The notes: generated by a model not told the origin, from the sequence alone. A stretch of DNA of 64,000 bases from Myxococcales bacterium (GCA_016794505.1 JAEUJZ010000093.1:62001-126000), one strand, 5' to 3'. Shown: positions 8,729 to 18,521, counted from the first letter of the stretch. Program-made: numbers and translations.

Positions 8729-9970
8729 ATGACTTCTGTCTCTGCCATGCCTCTTCGGGTCCAGGCCGCTGCGCGAAGCGATGTCGGCCGCATCCGTCAA
8801 AACAACGAAGACTCCTTTTTGTGCGAGCCAGAGCTTGGCCTGTATGTGATCGCAGATGGCATGGGCGGTCATGCCGGCGGCGAGATCGCATCAGCCATGG
8901 CGGTCCGCGGATTGCGTCGCGCCATCGAGAAAGCCCCGGATCGCCCGTTCCTGGAAAATCCCTCCCTGGAAAACCGTCGAGCCATGCTGCAGTTCTTGAT
9001 CGGCGCCGTCAGCGAGGTGAACTCGGCGATCTTTGCCCGTGGCATCACCGATCCAGCGCTGCGTGGCATGGGCTGCACGCTCGATGTCCTTTTGATCCGC
9101 GGTCGCAGCTTGTTTCTGGCGCATGTCGGCGACAGCCGCGTGTATGGTTTGCTCGGCGGCGTGCTGTACCAAATGACGGAAGATCACACACTCGGTCAGA
9201 CTCTGCTGAACAGCGGCAGCGTCACGGCGGAAGAAGTGGCAAAGCATCCGCAGCGCAACGTTCTGATGCGTGCGCTGGGTGTGTATCCCAAGGTCGAAGT
9301 CGACACCGCGTATCTCGACATCGCAGCAGACGATGTCTTCTTGCTGTGCTCCGATGGTGTGTACGGCATGGTCGATCCGAACATGCTCGACAGCGCGCTG
9401 CGCAAGTCCAGCGAGTCTGCCGTGCAGACCCTGATTCAAGGAGCGCTCGATGGCGGCGGCCGGGATAACGCGACGGCCATCGTCGTTCAGGTGACCTCGT
9501 GTGCCGCATCGCCGGCCATCCGCGTTGGCTCAGAAGAGGTGCGCAGCGCGATGGCCAAGGCCAGCCTGTTTGCCGACTTCAGCCACGCCGAGCTCTTGCG
9601 CATGCAGCAGATGGCGACGGGCCAGGTCCTCGACACCGACGAAGTGCTCATCGCAGCCGGCCAGCCGCTGCGCCATCTCTTCTTGGTCCTCGATGGCCGC
9701 TTGTCGGTGTGGCGAGACGGCGTACGCATGGGCTGGGTGGGCCCTGGCGATCCGTTTGGTGAGCTATCCCTGCATCCAGGCCAAAGCGTCGCGACAACGC
9801 GCGCCGATCAGCAAAGCCGCGTCTTGATGTTCCCTCTCGACGAGCTACAGGCCCTGATGCGATCGGACCCTGCGCTCGGCGTCAAGCTCGCGATGAACAC
9901 CCTGCACCGCGTCTGGCAGCGCTTCCTCGGCTTATCCGAACAGGTGAGCCGCCTAAAGCAGGAGAAATAG
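8729..9970 (+). CDS. PP2C-type Ser/Thr phosphatase fused to a cyclic-nucleotide-binding domain
   Basis: A 413-residue protein. Residues about 10-255 form a PP2C (PPM) phosphatase: RQNNEDS, the metal-binding DGMGGH at 43-48, GDSRVYG, TEDHTL, LCSDGV and the GGRDNAT C-terminal metal motif. From about residue 275 a cNMP-binding fold follows, with FLVLDGRLSVWRDG and the GDPFGEL phosphate-cassette region. The usual Arg of the phosphate cassette (RxA) is not evident, so the ligand, if any, is uncertain. It should remove phosphates placed by Ser/Thr kinases, and this window holds several candidates. The ATG at 8729 is chosen because the upstream extension runs into the divergent gene. Confidence 0.88.
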   Translation: MTSVSAMPLRVQAAARSDVGRIRQNNEDSFLCEPELGLYVIADGMGGHAGGEIASAMAVRGLRRAIEKAPDRPFLENPSLENRRAMLQFLIGAVSEVNSAIFARGITDPALRGMGCTLDVLLIRGRSLFLAHVGDSRVYGLLGGVLYQMTEDHTLGQTLLNSGSVTAEEVAKHPQRNVLMRALGVYPKVEVDTAYLDIAADDVFLLCSDGVYGMVDPNMLDSALRKSSESAVQTLIQGALDGGGRDNATAIVVQVTSCAASPAIRVGSEEVRSAMAKASLFADFSHAELLRMQQMATGQVLDTDEVLIAAGQPLRHLFLVLDGRLSVWRDGVRMGWVGPGDPFGELSLHPGQSVATTRADQQSRVLMFPLDELQALMRSDPALGVKLAMNTLHRVWQRFLGLSEQVSRLKQEK

Positions 9971-10000
9971 GAAGCACCACCGCTGCCGTCTTACCGCACC

Positions 10001-11068
10001 CTACCCCTGCGGCTTGGCTGCCTTGCGCGTATCTCGGCGATTGATGAAGTCCGACTGCCACGAGAATCCCAAAAGGATGTACGGCATGCCCGGTGACTGC
10101 ACGAAGACCCCAGGCAGGATCGCCGCCGGAGCCTGACCCGCGCGATAGCGATGGTCGACGTACCACGACACCAAAAGCAACAGCGTTGGCTTGTTGAAGT
10201 GGGTGTATCCGCGATCGAAAAAGGAATACGACACCATGGGCCCCAGACGCTGCACCATGTTGTCGGCTGGCGTCCGATCTTCCCCAACGCGGAAATCGGA
10301 ATCTTGATACAGCGCCTGCACCAGCGAGTAACGCAGACCCGCGGACAAGCGGAAGCGCGTCACAAAAACGACATCCAAATCGTTGGCGATCACCCAGCCA
10401 CGCTTGGGCACCAGTGTATCCAGCGTGACATCGTAAAAAGTGCGATCGCCGAGGCGCGTCCCCATGCTCCAGTACTCGATAGCTAGCTTGTTGCGCAGCG
10501 CCACCGGTCCCAGCCTTAGCTGCAGCGTCGGCTCGATCATTAAGTGCAGCCCTGCCGCAGCGGAACTTCGCACATCGGATGCTCCCACCACTTCCGCCCC
10601 GTCGGCCCCTTGATACCGACACTGATCCAGCGCGCTGCGCGTCGAGCACGTGGCAATGCGCTTGTCGTCGTACTCATCGGTGGCTGACGAGTAGGACTGC
10701 AGAAATCCAAACGTGCCAAACAGTTGAACGTATTCAACCCCAACGCGCAGGTTGAAAATCGACAGTGGCTGGATCTCGACCGAGGGACCCAGCTTGATGA
10801 ACGCGGGATTGATGCGCGGAGCGATCCCGGCAAATAGGAATGAATCACGCTTCAGCGGACCATCGCTCTCTTCCGACAGCCGGTGCTGCAGACCAAAGCG
10901 AATCTGATCCTCCAGTCCCACCGGATTCAGCCGCAGCACCAGCAGGTTGCTCAGTACCAGGCGATTCTGCGGGGCCAGCGGCGGCAGCGGAGCGGCCCGC
11001 GCCGACGACAACACACCCAACAGAGCCAGCAACGACAGCGAAGCGAATGCCAGGAAGCGTGTACGCAT
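10001..11068 (-). CDS. Outer-membrane beta-barrel-like protein with signal peptide
   Basis: A 355-residue protein with a clear Sec signal peptide (MRTRFLAFASLSLLALLGVLSSARA, cleavage after ARA). The mature part is rich in alternating aromatic strands such as LSIFNLRVGVEYVQLFGTFGF, LAIEYWSMGTRL and VVFVTRFRLSAGLRYSLVQAL, typical of an outer-membrane barrel. I do not recognise a named family. It converges on the PP2C gene (30 bases between stops) and is divergent from the DUF1302-like gene, sharing a 253-base intergenic region that carries a direct repeat, so the two outer-membrane proteins may be co-regulated. Confidence 0.7.
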   Translation of the reverse strand: MRTRFLAFASLSLLALLGVLSSARAAPLPPLAPQNRLVLSNLLVLRLNPVGLEDQIRFGLQHRLSEESDGPLKRDSFLFAGIAPRINPAFIKLGPSVEIQPLSIFNLRVGVEYVQLFGTFGFLQSYSSATDEYDDKRIATCSTRSALDQCRYQGADGAEVVGASDVRSSAAAGLHLMIEPTLQLRLGPVALRNKLAIEYWSMGTRLGDRTFYDVTLDTLVPKRGWVIANDLDVVFVTRFRLSAGLRYSLVQALYQDSDFRVGEDRTPADNMVQRLGPMVSYSFFDRGYTHFNKPTLLLLVSWYVDHRYRAGQAPAAILPGVFVQSPGMPYILLGFSWQSDFINRRDTRKAAKPQG

Positions 11069-11133
11069 CGTGAAAAGCTACCGTGTCCGGTGTTGCTGTG
11101 TCACGCAGGATTGTGCAACAAACTTCTGCAACT

Positions 11134-11151
11134 GAGCGCTTTCGCACACTC
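11134..11151 (+). repeat. Direct repeat, copy 1, in divergent promoter region
   Basis: GAGCGCTTTCGCACACTC. A second copy, differing by one base, lies 81 bases downstream. Both are between two divergent outer-membrane protein genes, so they are candidate operator sites. Confidence 0.6.
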
Positions 11152-11214
11152 CCAATCCTAGGCTGTGAATCAGGGCTCTGCGTCGATACAGCGCCCAGGG
11201 AAGTCACGCCGCCC

Positions 11215-11232
11215 GAGCGATTTCGCACACTC
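11215..11232 (+). repeat. Direct repeat, copy 2, in divergent promoter region
   Basis: GAGCGATTTCGCACACTC, 17 of 18 bases identical to the copy at 11134-11151. The spacing of 81 bases is close to eight helical turns, compatible with a looped or cooperative regulator. This is inference. Confidence 0.6.
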
Positions 11233-11321
11233 TGTTCTGCATCCTTCCGATCGGCCCGCGCCCGACGCCCTGTTCCCGGATAAAAGCGCTTACGCCGGTT
11301 GCCGAAGCCGCGGTATAGCGA

Positions 11322-13001
11322 ATGCGCATGCGTACTTTTTTCCCCTCCCACTCGTCCTGCTGCCTCTTCGCTCTGTTCGCCGCGCTGTCGCTTCAAAGTC
11401 CAGGCGTCGCGCAGGCCGACATCGACGTCAAGCTGTCGGGCTATGTCAGCAGCGACATCCGATTCCGCATCCTATCGGACGAACAGCCGCCGCCTGCGCC
11501 GCAGCCTTCGCAGTGGCTGCTTCTGAAAAACGGCGTCTCGCGCAACGAAAACCGCATCCGCGGCACGCTCAATGCGCGCATCGGCGACAAGGTCCGCGCC
11601 GTCGCTGATGTCGAGATGGTGACCTGGGGATTTTCCGATCTCTCCAGCATCGACTCCAGCACACTGCGGCCCTACGTCGATCCCTTCTTCTTTGAATTTC
11701 ACGCCGCATACATCGACATCAACAACCTGTTCGGCAGCGCCATCCCGCGTTTTGATCTGCGCATCGGACGCCAGGTGGTGCCGTGGGGGTCTGCCGACAA
11801 GTTCAATCCCATCGCCAACGTCAACACCTTGGATCTTTCCGACCCGCTGATGTTCGGGCGAGCGCTAGCCAACAACATGGTGCGCGCCGACTGGAACCCA
11901 GTGGGCGATCTCAACATCACGGCGGTGCTGGTTCCGGTGTTTCGCCCAGCCCAGCTTCCCCGTACCGCTCCCGTTGCGCTGCTCGATCCGCTGCGACCAG
12001 CGCCGGTCCTAAATCAAGGGATTCGCGCAGCCCTCGACAACGAGCGCACGCTCTATGTCCCGCGCATCGATCCAAACACTGGCGCACTGATTCCAAGCGG
12101 TCGCACGCTGACCATCGAAGCAGCCCCCCTCGCTCCTGAGCTGAGCTTCGCCAATATGCAAGCCGGCGGACGCGTCGCGTGGAAGCTGTGGGATCAAGAC
12201 ATGGGAGTGTCGTACTACCACGGCCGCTTTGGGATTCCGGTTCCCGCGTGGTCCATCGCCACCGGCAGCATCGACAACAACCTGATCAAGACCGAGCTGG
12301 TTTATCCCAAAGCCGATGTGATCGGTCTGGAGATGGCGGGCTCGATCGAAAAGCTCGGCGGAATGGGCTATTGGGCAGAAGCAGCGCTGTATCTGCCGGG
12401 GCGTGTCGAGCTTGCGGTCTATGACCAAGTCACGATGCCCCCCACGGTCAAGCCCATGGAGTACGTCTTCGACGAGTCACTCGGCCGCTATGTCCGCTAC
12501 ATCCGACCGGCCGGCACGACGGTCGAACGCCCCGTTGTGATCGACAACACGCCCTTTGTGAAAGCGACCGTGGGAGCCGACTACACCATCGCGGGCAAGG
12601 TCTATATCAACTTCCAGTATGTACACGGCTTCATCGACGAGTTCGGTGCCGGCCGCATCGCTCGACCGCGCAAAGATGCCAACAACATCAAAGAAGAGCC
12701 GCGCGTCGAGTCACGCATGGGCGACTACCTGGTGGCAGGACTCGATGTCAAGGCTCTGCAGGACCGACTCCTGTTTCGTTTGTTCGGTGTCATCAAGGTC
12801 CCCTCGATCGACTTGGGGAGCGGCCTATGGGATGACTATCAGGCCACCGGAGTGCTGTTCCCGCAGATCATCTGGACCGTCTACGATGCCACAGAGCTCA
12901 TGCTCGGCGGCTTCATCATGCTGGGCGACCGCTCGACCAAGTTTGGCGACCCAGCCGCTGGTGGTACCGAGCTATTCCTAAAAGGCAAGATCAGTTTCTG
13001 A
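11322..13001 (+). CDS. DUF1302-like outer-membrane protein
   Basis: A 559-residue exported protein. A signal peptide (residues about 1-31, ending VAQA) is followed by IDVKLSGYVSSDIRFR. The segments RIGRQVVPWGSADKFNPIANVN and DPLMFGRALANNMVRADW are characteristic of the DUF1302 family, large outer-membrane beta barrels often found near hydrophobic-compound or lipid export genes. Strands continue to a C-terminal aromatic residue (LFLKGKISF), the usual outer-membrane assembly signal. It precedes the NRPS operon by about 320 bases in the same direction; a role in exporting its product is possible but not shown. No lesions are visible. Confidence 0.78.
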   Translation: MRMRTFFPSHSSCCLFALFAALSLQSPGVAQADIDVKLSGYVSSDIRFRILSDEQPPPAPQPSQWLLLKNGVSRNENRIRGTLNARIGDKVRAVADVEMVTWGFSDLSSIDSSTLRPYVDPFFFEFHAAYIDINNLFGSAIPRFDLRIGRQVVPWGSADKFNPIANVNTLDLSDPLMFGRALANNMVRADWNPVGDLNITAVLVPVFRPAQLPRTAPVALLDPLRPAPVLNQGIRAALDNERTLYVPRIDPNTGALIPSGRTLTIEAAPLAPELSFANMQAGGRVAWKLWDQDMGVSYYHGRFGIPVPAWSIATGSIDNNLIKTELVYPKADVIGLEMAGSIEKLGGMGYWAEAALYLPGRVELAVYDQVTMPPTVKPMEYVFDESLGRYVRYIRPAGTTVERPVVIDNTPFVKATVGADYTIAGKVYINFQYVHGFIDEFGAGRIARPRKDANNIKEEPRVESRMGDYLVAGLDVKALQDRLLFRLFGVIKVPSIDLGSGLWDDYQATGVLFPQIIWTVYDATELMLGGFIMLGDRSTKFGDPAAGGTELFLKGKISF

Positions 13002-13029
13002 GCCCCTGCTCGTCGGATCGACCCTGCCT

Positions 13030-13063
13030 GCAGCCTTCCCCCGCCCGCAGCCTTCCCCCGCCC
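13030..13063. repeat. Two 17-base tandem repeats
   Basis: GCAGCCTTCCCCCGCCC occurs twice without a gap just after the DUF1302-like gene. It is pyrimidine-rich and probably non-coding. Confidence 0.7.
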
Positions 13064-13122
13064 GCTTCTGCCCCCTGCCGCTGTCCTCTCTGTCGTATGT
13101 CCCGCCTTCGCTCCCCGGCCTA

Positions 13123-13149
13123 CTAGAATTCCCTAAAACGGAATCCTAG
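13123..13149. promoter_or_regulatory. Inverted repeat upstream of the NRPS operon
   Basis: CTAGAATTCC, a 7-base AT-rich spacer, then GGAATCCTAG: two 10-base arms with one mismatch. It lies 122 bases after the DUF1302-like stop and 177 bases before the NRPS start. It could be an operator controlling the biosynthetic operon or a weak terminator; a T-rich tract after the stem is not strong. No other gene is seen in 13002-13325. Confidence 0.5.
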
Positions 13150-13325
13150 CGATTTCCTATTGTCAGCCATCTGCACTTGGGGCCGTGTCCATAAATCCCT
13201 GTTTCTATTGCCGAAATCGACGCAGACACGTACCGCCAAAGCTCAGGTGATATCATCTCTCATCCGCCGGTATACCGATTCCAGCGAGTCGGTTGCCGGC
13301 GGCGTCGCAACGGGGGCACGCAGGT

Positions 13326-16300
13326 ATGGACTTCACATCGTTCGAGAGCAAGGATGCGGCAGCGGCTCATTTTTCAATCTGGCGCTGGGCCCAGCAGACT
13401 CCCAACGCCATCGCCATCCGCGATCAAGGTCTCAGTATTTCCTACCGTGACCTAGCCCAGCGAGCGGACGCGCTGGCTCTAACTCTCCGTCGAGCAGGCG
13501 TTGGCCCAGAGGTCCTGGTGGGCCTGTCTGCGAGTCGCTCTGCGGCGCTTGTCATCGGGGCTCTGGCCATTCTGCGTGCCGGTGGCGCCTATGTCCCGAT
13601 TGACCCCGCCTATCCAGCCGAGCGGCGCGACTTCCTGCTGGCAGATTCCCAGTGCGCCGTGCTGCTGACCGAGTCGCAGTTCCTGCCGCTTTATGCCGAC
13701 TGTCCCGCCCGAATTCTGCTGCTTGATGGCGCAGCAGATGCCGACTGCGATCGCGCATCCGATACGGAATCGGCCGCGAACTCAGCCACTGCGCTGCCGC
13801 CGCTCACACCTGCCGATGACTCGCTCGCCTATGTCATTTACACATCCGGCTCGACGGGCCGACCCAAGGGCGTATGCGTCACCCAACGTAACCTGCTGCG
13901 TCTGTTCCGCGAGACCGAAGAGTGGTTTCACTTTGGTCCCCAGGATCGCTGGACGCTGTTTCACTCATTCTCGTTCGATTTTTCGGTCTGGGAAATGTGG
14001 GGCGCGCTCTTGTATGGCGGCTGCTTGGTCATGGTGCCCTTGTCGATCAGCCGCGATCCCATGGCCTTCTATCAGCTCGTGATCCACGAAGGCATCACCG
14101 TTCTTAACCAGACCCCTTCCGAGTGGCAGCTTTTCCAGCGAGCGGACGCTCTCTTCTGTGATGCACACAGCGAAGGCCAGCCCGTCGCTACAAGCACGCT
14201 GCGCTATGTGATGATCGGCGGCGAAGCCCTGGATCTGCGGCGACTGCGTCCATGGTTCGAACGGCATGGCGATCGCTCTCCGAAGCTGATCAACTTGTAT
14301 GGCATCACCGAGACCAGCGTCATCATCACGGCGCGCCCGCTTCGCACACCAGACCAGCACGAGACGCGCAGCCTGATCGGAGCGGCGATTCCCGATTTGA
14401 GTCTGCACATCCTCGACCCCGATCAGCGTCCGGTGGCGGCAGGTCAAGAAGGCGAGCTATGGGTGGGCGGCGCTGGTGTGGCCCGCGGCTATCTGCGTCG
14501 ACCCGAGCTGACCGAGCAGCGATTCCGAAAAGACCCCTTCGACAGCGATCCAAACGCGCGCCTGTACCGCACCGGGGATCTGGTGCGCTTGGGCGAAGAC
14601 GGCGAGCTTGAATACATCGGCCGCATGGATCAGCAAGTCAAAGTGGGCGGCCATCGCATCGAGCTGGGTGAGATCGAGTCCGCCCTGCGCGCCGATCCTG
14701 GAATCGCCGATGCCGCCGTGATCTCGCGCACGCGGACAGATGGCGCCTCCATTTTGCTGGCGTATATCGTGGCGCGGAGCGGCGCGGAGCTCTCCATTCC
14801 GGCTCTGCGCCACAAGCTAAGGCACGCCCTGCCTGAGTACATGTGTCCGTCGGCGCTTGTGCTGCTGCCGAGCCTGCCCTTGACCGTAAACGGCAAGCTC
14901 GATCGCGATGCACTGCCGATTCCGCAGGACAGCGAAGCCGAGCGTCCGGTCAGCGAACTTCAGGGCACCGAGCAAGCCATTGCCGCGCTGTTCGCGGACG
15001 TGCTCGGTCGCCCCATCACCCGCGCAGATGCCGACTTCTTCGCCGCGGGAGGGAGCTCGCTTCAGGCGATGCAGCTCTCGCTGCAGATCGCAGAGCGCCT
15101 GGGCGTCACCCTACCCGCGGGCAGCGTGTTTCGCGCCGCGACGGTAGCGGCCTTGGCCGCCGAGGTGCAGCGCGAGCAGAGCCGGCAGTCCATTCCTAAT
15201 TCCCCTGCGACATCGCACGCAGGAACAGCGGCTGACTCCGCGCTAGATGAAGAATGGCAGCCCCTCTCGGCCATGCAAGAGCAGATCTGGTTTGTCCAGC
15301 AGCTTGCCCCGCAGAGCACGGTCTATCACTGCCCGGCGGCCTTTCGCATCACCGGCCCACTCGACGCGCCACGCCTTGCTGCCGCGCTGGACCGCCTGTC
15401 GGCTCGCCATCCTCTGCTGCGCACGCAGTTTAAGACCCTGCACGGTCGCCCCATGCAGAAGGTCGGTCACACGGCCACATTTGCTTTGCAGGTACACGAT
15501 CTGCGTGCTGCCAGCCCTCCCGACCAAGATCCGCTGCGGACTCCGATCGTGCAGGACATCCTGCGGCGGCCGTTTGATCTGGAACAGGCCGCGGCTTCCG
15601 CATTCCTTTTTCAAACAACGGACGTCCAGTTCCTCTTCTTGCTGCTGCTGCATCACGTAATTACGGATGGCTGGTCCGTCGATCGCCTGCTGCATGAGCT
15701 ATCGGCGGAGTACGCAGGCCTGCCCGTTTCACCGCCACGGCTTACGTTCTTTCAACTGGCGGCGCAGCAGCGCGCTCAGCTTTCGTCGGCTCACTTCGCA
15801 GAGAGCGAAGCGTTCTTTCGCAGCCAGCTTGCGGACGCACCCGCGACCAGCGAGATCCTGGGGGATACGCCGCGCCCACAGACCGCTTCGCTGCGCGGAC
15901 GTCTGCGCGCTGCGACCCTGCCTGCCGATCTGCGCCCCCGTCTGCAGCAGCTTGCGCAGTCGGAAGGAGTCACGCTCAACACACTCCTTTTTTCGGGCCT
16001 CTTTGCCCTGGCTCAGCGCTATACCGGACAGGACGATCTGGTGATCGGTATGCCGTACGCCAGCCGCGACATTCCGGGCAGCGATGCGGTGCAGGGGCCT
16101 CTCCTCAATCTTCTGCCAGTTCGGGTGAAGCTGCCCCCGCAGAGCAGCTTTCGCTCGCTCTTGCGCGTCGTGCGCGAGCAGACCCACTCGGCGTATCGTC
16201 ACAGCGCGCTGCCCTTTTCGCGCGTACGCTCGCTCTTGGCTCTGCAGCACGAGACCAGCCGCCATCCGCTGTTCCAGATGGCGTACGCTCCGCAGCCAGG

Positions 16301-18521
16301 ACAGCGGGGTCTTTTGTCTTTGCCCGGTCTGCAGGTCGATGCGCGGTTCGTCGATCCGGGAAAGTCTGCCTACGATCTGACCTTGTATACGTGGCCGACA
16401 CAGGACTCGCTGTACATCGAGCTTGAGTACGCGACCGATCTGTATTCCGAGGCAACCATCACGCAGCTCCTCGGGCACTACCAGCGCTTGCTGCAGGCGG
16501 CCACCAGCACACCCGACTGCCCACTTTCTGATCTTCCTATGTTGTCTGATGAGGAGCGCGACGCCCTGCTCCATCACCTGTCGGGATCGCCTGCCGCACA
16601 GCAGGCTGCGACGAGTCGTCCGCCGTCTGTTCTGGATCGCTTCGCTGACCATGTGAAGTCTCAGCCCACGGCGGCCGCCATTCGCTATGGTGCAGAGGAG
16701 CTGACGTACGAGCAGCTTGATTCCTGGTCGACTCGCATAGCTCAAGCGTTGCGAGTCCACGGCGCGACAAAAGAGACCCGTGTTGCGCTGGCCTGCCCAC
16801 GCTCACCCGCCGCCATCGCAGGCATCTTGGGAGTCTGGAAAGCTGGCGCCGCCTATGTGCCCTTGGATCCCTCGTATCCCGAAGGCCGCCTGCGCTGGAT
16901 GCTAAGCGACAGCGGGGCCGCGCTGCTCCTGACCGTGCAGAGCACGCAGGTGCTGACAGACCAGGGCATTCCGCGCCTGCTTCTCGACGACGTGGCGAGC
17001 CTCGCAAGCAGCTCGGATCCAGGTCTGCAGATCCCGCGCGGTGAATCGCGGGGGACCGATTCCGCAGGGATCAGCGCTGGCCAGCTCGAACGCCCGATCG
17101 ACTGCCAGGTCGCCCCGGATGCGCTGGCCTATGTGATCTATACATCCGGGTCAACGGGACTTCCGAAAGGGGTCCTCATCGAACAGCACAGCCTGTCTTC
17201 GCTGGCCGAGGTCATTCCCAGCGCATTCCCACTGACCAAAGGCGAGCGCCTGCTGCAGTTCGCATCGCTGTCCTTTGACTGGTCCGTAGCCGAGATCCTC
17301 ATCGCGCTCACGCAAGGGGGAACGCTGGTCATTCCGACGCAGCGCTTTGCCCTGGCAGGCTCCGAGCTTGTCGAGCTCTTGGCGCAGGAACGAATCGGCC
17401 AGGTGCTCTTGCCGCCGTCTGTCTTGTCGCAGCTTCCTGTGCATTCCTTGCCGGATCTGCGCCTGCTGTTGGTTGGAGGCGAGCGCTGCCCCGCAGACTT
17501 GGTTGCGCGCTTTGGTCGCGGACGGACCTTGCGAAATGCCTACGGTCCAACTGAAGCGACCATTGTGGCCACCACGCATGACTGCCAGGAAAGCGACGGT
17601 GAGCCCCCCATCGGACGCCCTCTTTCAGGAGCCGAAGTGTTCGTTCTGGATGCCGCGCAGCGCTTGGTCCCCCCGCTGGTTCCCGGAGAGCTATACATCG
17701 GTGGCTGTGGCCTGGCGCGCAGCTATCACGCGCGCCCCGAGCTGAGCGCGGCCCGCTTTCCCGAGCAGACTCCCGACGTCCCGCGGCGCTTGTATCGAAC
17801 CGGGGACACGGTGCGCTGGCGCCACGAGGGTGTGCTGGAATTCCTAGGTCGCAAGGACGATCAGCGCAAGTTACGAGGCTTTCGCATTGAGCTCGGCGAG
17901 GTCGAGGCCGCTCTGCGCAGCCAGACGGGCGTGGCGACTGCAGTGGCGCGCATCGATGGCGAAGGAGCCAGCGCCCGCCTGCTGGGCTATGTCGTGCGCG
18001 AGTCGGCAGGCAGCGCCGACGCATCCCAAGCCCCACCCAAATCGGAATCCGATTTCTTGGCGGATCTGCGCACCGCACTGCGGGCCCACTTGCCGCCCCA
18101 CATGGTGCCGTCGGATCTGGTTGTGCTTCCGACACTGCCTTTGACTCCCAACGGCAAGCTGGACTATGCGGCACTGCCGCGCGCCAGTGCCAGCAGCGCC
18201 GATGACCCCGTACAGCTCACGGAATGGGAATCGCTGGTCGCCGAGATCTGGAAGACGGTGCTGGGTCGATCCGTCTCGCGAACCGCAAACTTCTTTGATG
18301 TGGGGGGAAGCTCGCTGCGCCTGATCGAGGTGCAGGCTCTGTTGGAAGCCCGCTTGGGCACACGCGTGCCGCTGTCTGATCTGTTTGCCCACCCAACGAT
18401 CGAGGCCATGGGGATCTTGATCAGCCGCGGTCGCTCGCAGGGCAACGATGTGCAGCGCCGTGCTGAAGAACGCGCAGCGCGGGCCGCAACCCAGCGTCCC
18501 CAAGGGAGGCGTGGACGATGA
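13326..18521 (+). CDS. Non-ribosomal peptide synthetase, A-PCP-C-A-PCP
   Basis: A 1731-residue two-module NRPS. A1 (about residues 20-525) has YTSGSTGRPKG, YGITETS and NGKLDRDALP. PCP1 carries its phosphopantetheine Ser near residue 578 (GGSSL). The C domain has an intact HHVITDG near 776. A2 has YTSGSTGLPKG near 1272, AYGPTEAT and NGKLDYAALP. PCP2 has its Ser near 1663. The line starts with A and lacks an N-terminal C domain, so A1 is a loading module and the peptide is probably not N-acylated by this enzyme. Reading the binding-pocket residues by eye gives DFWNMGLVIK for A1, nearest to the threonine code I recall, and DWALLGAIVK for A2, hydrophobic and unassigned. The ATG at 13326 is preferred over an in-frame TTG at 13293. 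The stop overlaps the PKS start (ATGA). Confidence 0.93.
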   Translation: MDFTSFESKDAAAAHFSIWRWAQQTPNAIAIRDQGLSISYRDLAQRADALALTLRRAGVGPEVLVGLSASRSAALVIGALAILRAGGAYVPIDPAYPAERRDFLLADSQCAVLLTESQFLPLYADCPARILLLDGAADADCDRASDTESAANSATALPPLTPADDSLAYVIYTSGSTGRPKGVCVTQRNLLRLFRETEEWFHFGPQDRWTLFHSFSFDFSVWEMWGALLYGGCLVMVPLSISRDPMAFYQLVIHEGITVLNQTPSEWQLFQRADALFCDAHSEGQPVATSTLRYVMIGGEALDLRRLRPWFERHGDRSPKLINLYGITETSVIITARPLRTPDQHETRSLIGAAIPDLSLHILDPDQRPVAAGQEGELWVGGAGVARGYLRRPELTEQRFRKDPFDSDPNARLYRTGDLVRLGEDGELEYIGRMDQQVKVGGHRIELGEIESALRADPGIADAAVISRTRTDGASILLAYIVARSGAELSIPALRHKLRHALPEYMCPSALVLLPSLPLTVNGKLDRDALPIPQDSEAERPVSELQGTEQAIAALFADVLGRPITRADADFFAAGGSSLQAMQLSLQIAERLGVTLPAGSVFRAATVAALAAEVQREQSRQSIPNSPATSHAGTAADSALDEEWQPLSAMQEQIWFVQQLAPQSTVYHCPAAFRITGPLDAPRLAAALDRLSARHPLLRTQFKTLHGRPMQKVGHTATFALQVHDLRAASPPDQDPLRTPIVQDILRRPFDLEQAAASAFLFQTTDVQFLFLLLLHHVITDGWSVDRLLHELSAEYAGLPVSPPRLTFFQLAAQQRAQLSSAHFAESEAFFRSQLADAPATSEILGDTPRPQTASLRGRLRAATLPADLRPRLQQLAQSEGVTLNTLLFSGLFALAQRYTGQDDLVIGMPYASRDIPGSDAVQGPLLNLLPVRVKLPPQSSFRSLLRVVREQTHSAYRHSALPFSRVRSLLALQHETSRHPLFQMAYAPQPGQRGLLSLPGLQVDARFVDPGKSAYDLTLYTWPTQDSLYIELEYATDLYSEATITQLLGHYQRLLQAATSTPDCPLSDLPMLSDEERDALLHHLSGSPAAQQAATSRPPSVLDRFADHVKSQPTAAAIRYGAEELTYEQLDSWSTRIAQALRVHGATKETRVALACPRSPAAIAGILGVWKAGAAYVPLDPSYPEGRLRWMLSDSGAALLLTVQSTQVLTDQGIPRLLLDDVASLASSSDPGLQIPRGESRGTDSAGISAGQLERPIDCQVAPDALAYVIYTSGSTGLPKGVLIEQHSLSSLAEVIPSAFPLTKGERLLQFASLSFDWSVAEILIALTQGGTLVIPTQRFALAGSELVELLAQERIGQVLLPPSVLSQLPVHSLPDLRLLLVGGERCPADLVARFGRGRTLRNAYGPTEATIVATTHDCQESDGEPPIGRPLSGAEVFVLDAAQRLVPPLVPGELYIGGCGLARSYHARPELSAARFPEQTPDVPRRLYRTGDTVRWRHEGVLEFLGRKDDQRKLRGFRIELGEVEAALRSQTGVATAVARIDGEGASARLLGYVVRESAGSADASQAPPKSESDFLADLRTALRAHLPPHMVPSDLVVLPTLPLTPNGKLDYAALPRASASSADDPVQLTEWESLVAEIWKTVLGRSVSRTANFFDVGGSSLRLIEVQALLEARLGTRVPLSDLFAHPTIEAMGILISRGRSQGNDVQRRAEERAARAATQRPQGRRGR

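Noticed and set aside
15729..16760. Long open frame antisense to the NRPS (343 residues)
   Set aside because: It mirrors the codon structure of the real gene, has no recognisable family and no ribosome site; long antisense frames are expected in GC-rich DNA.
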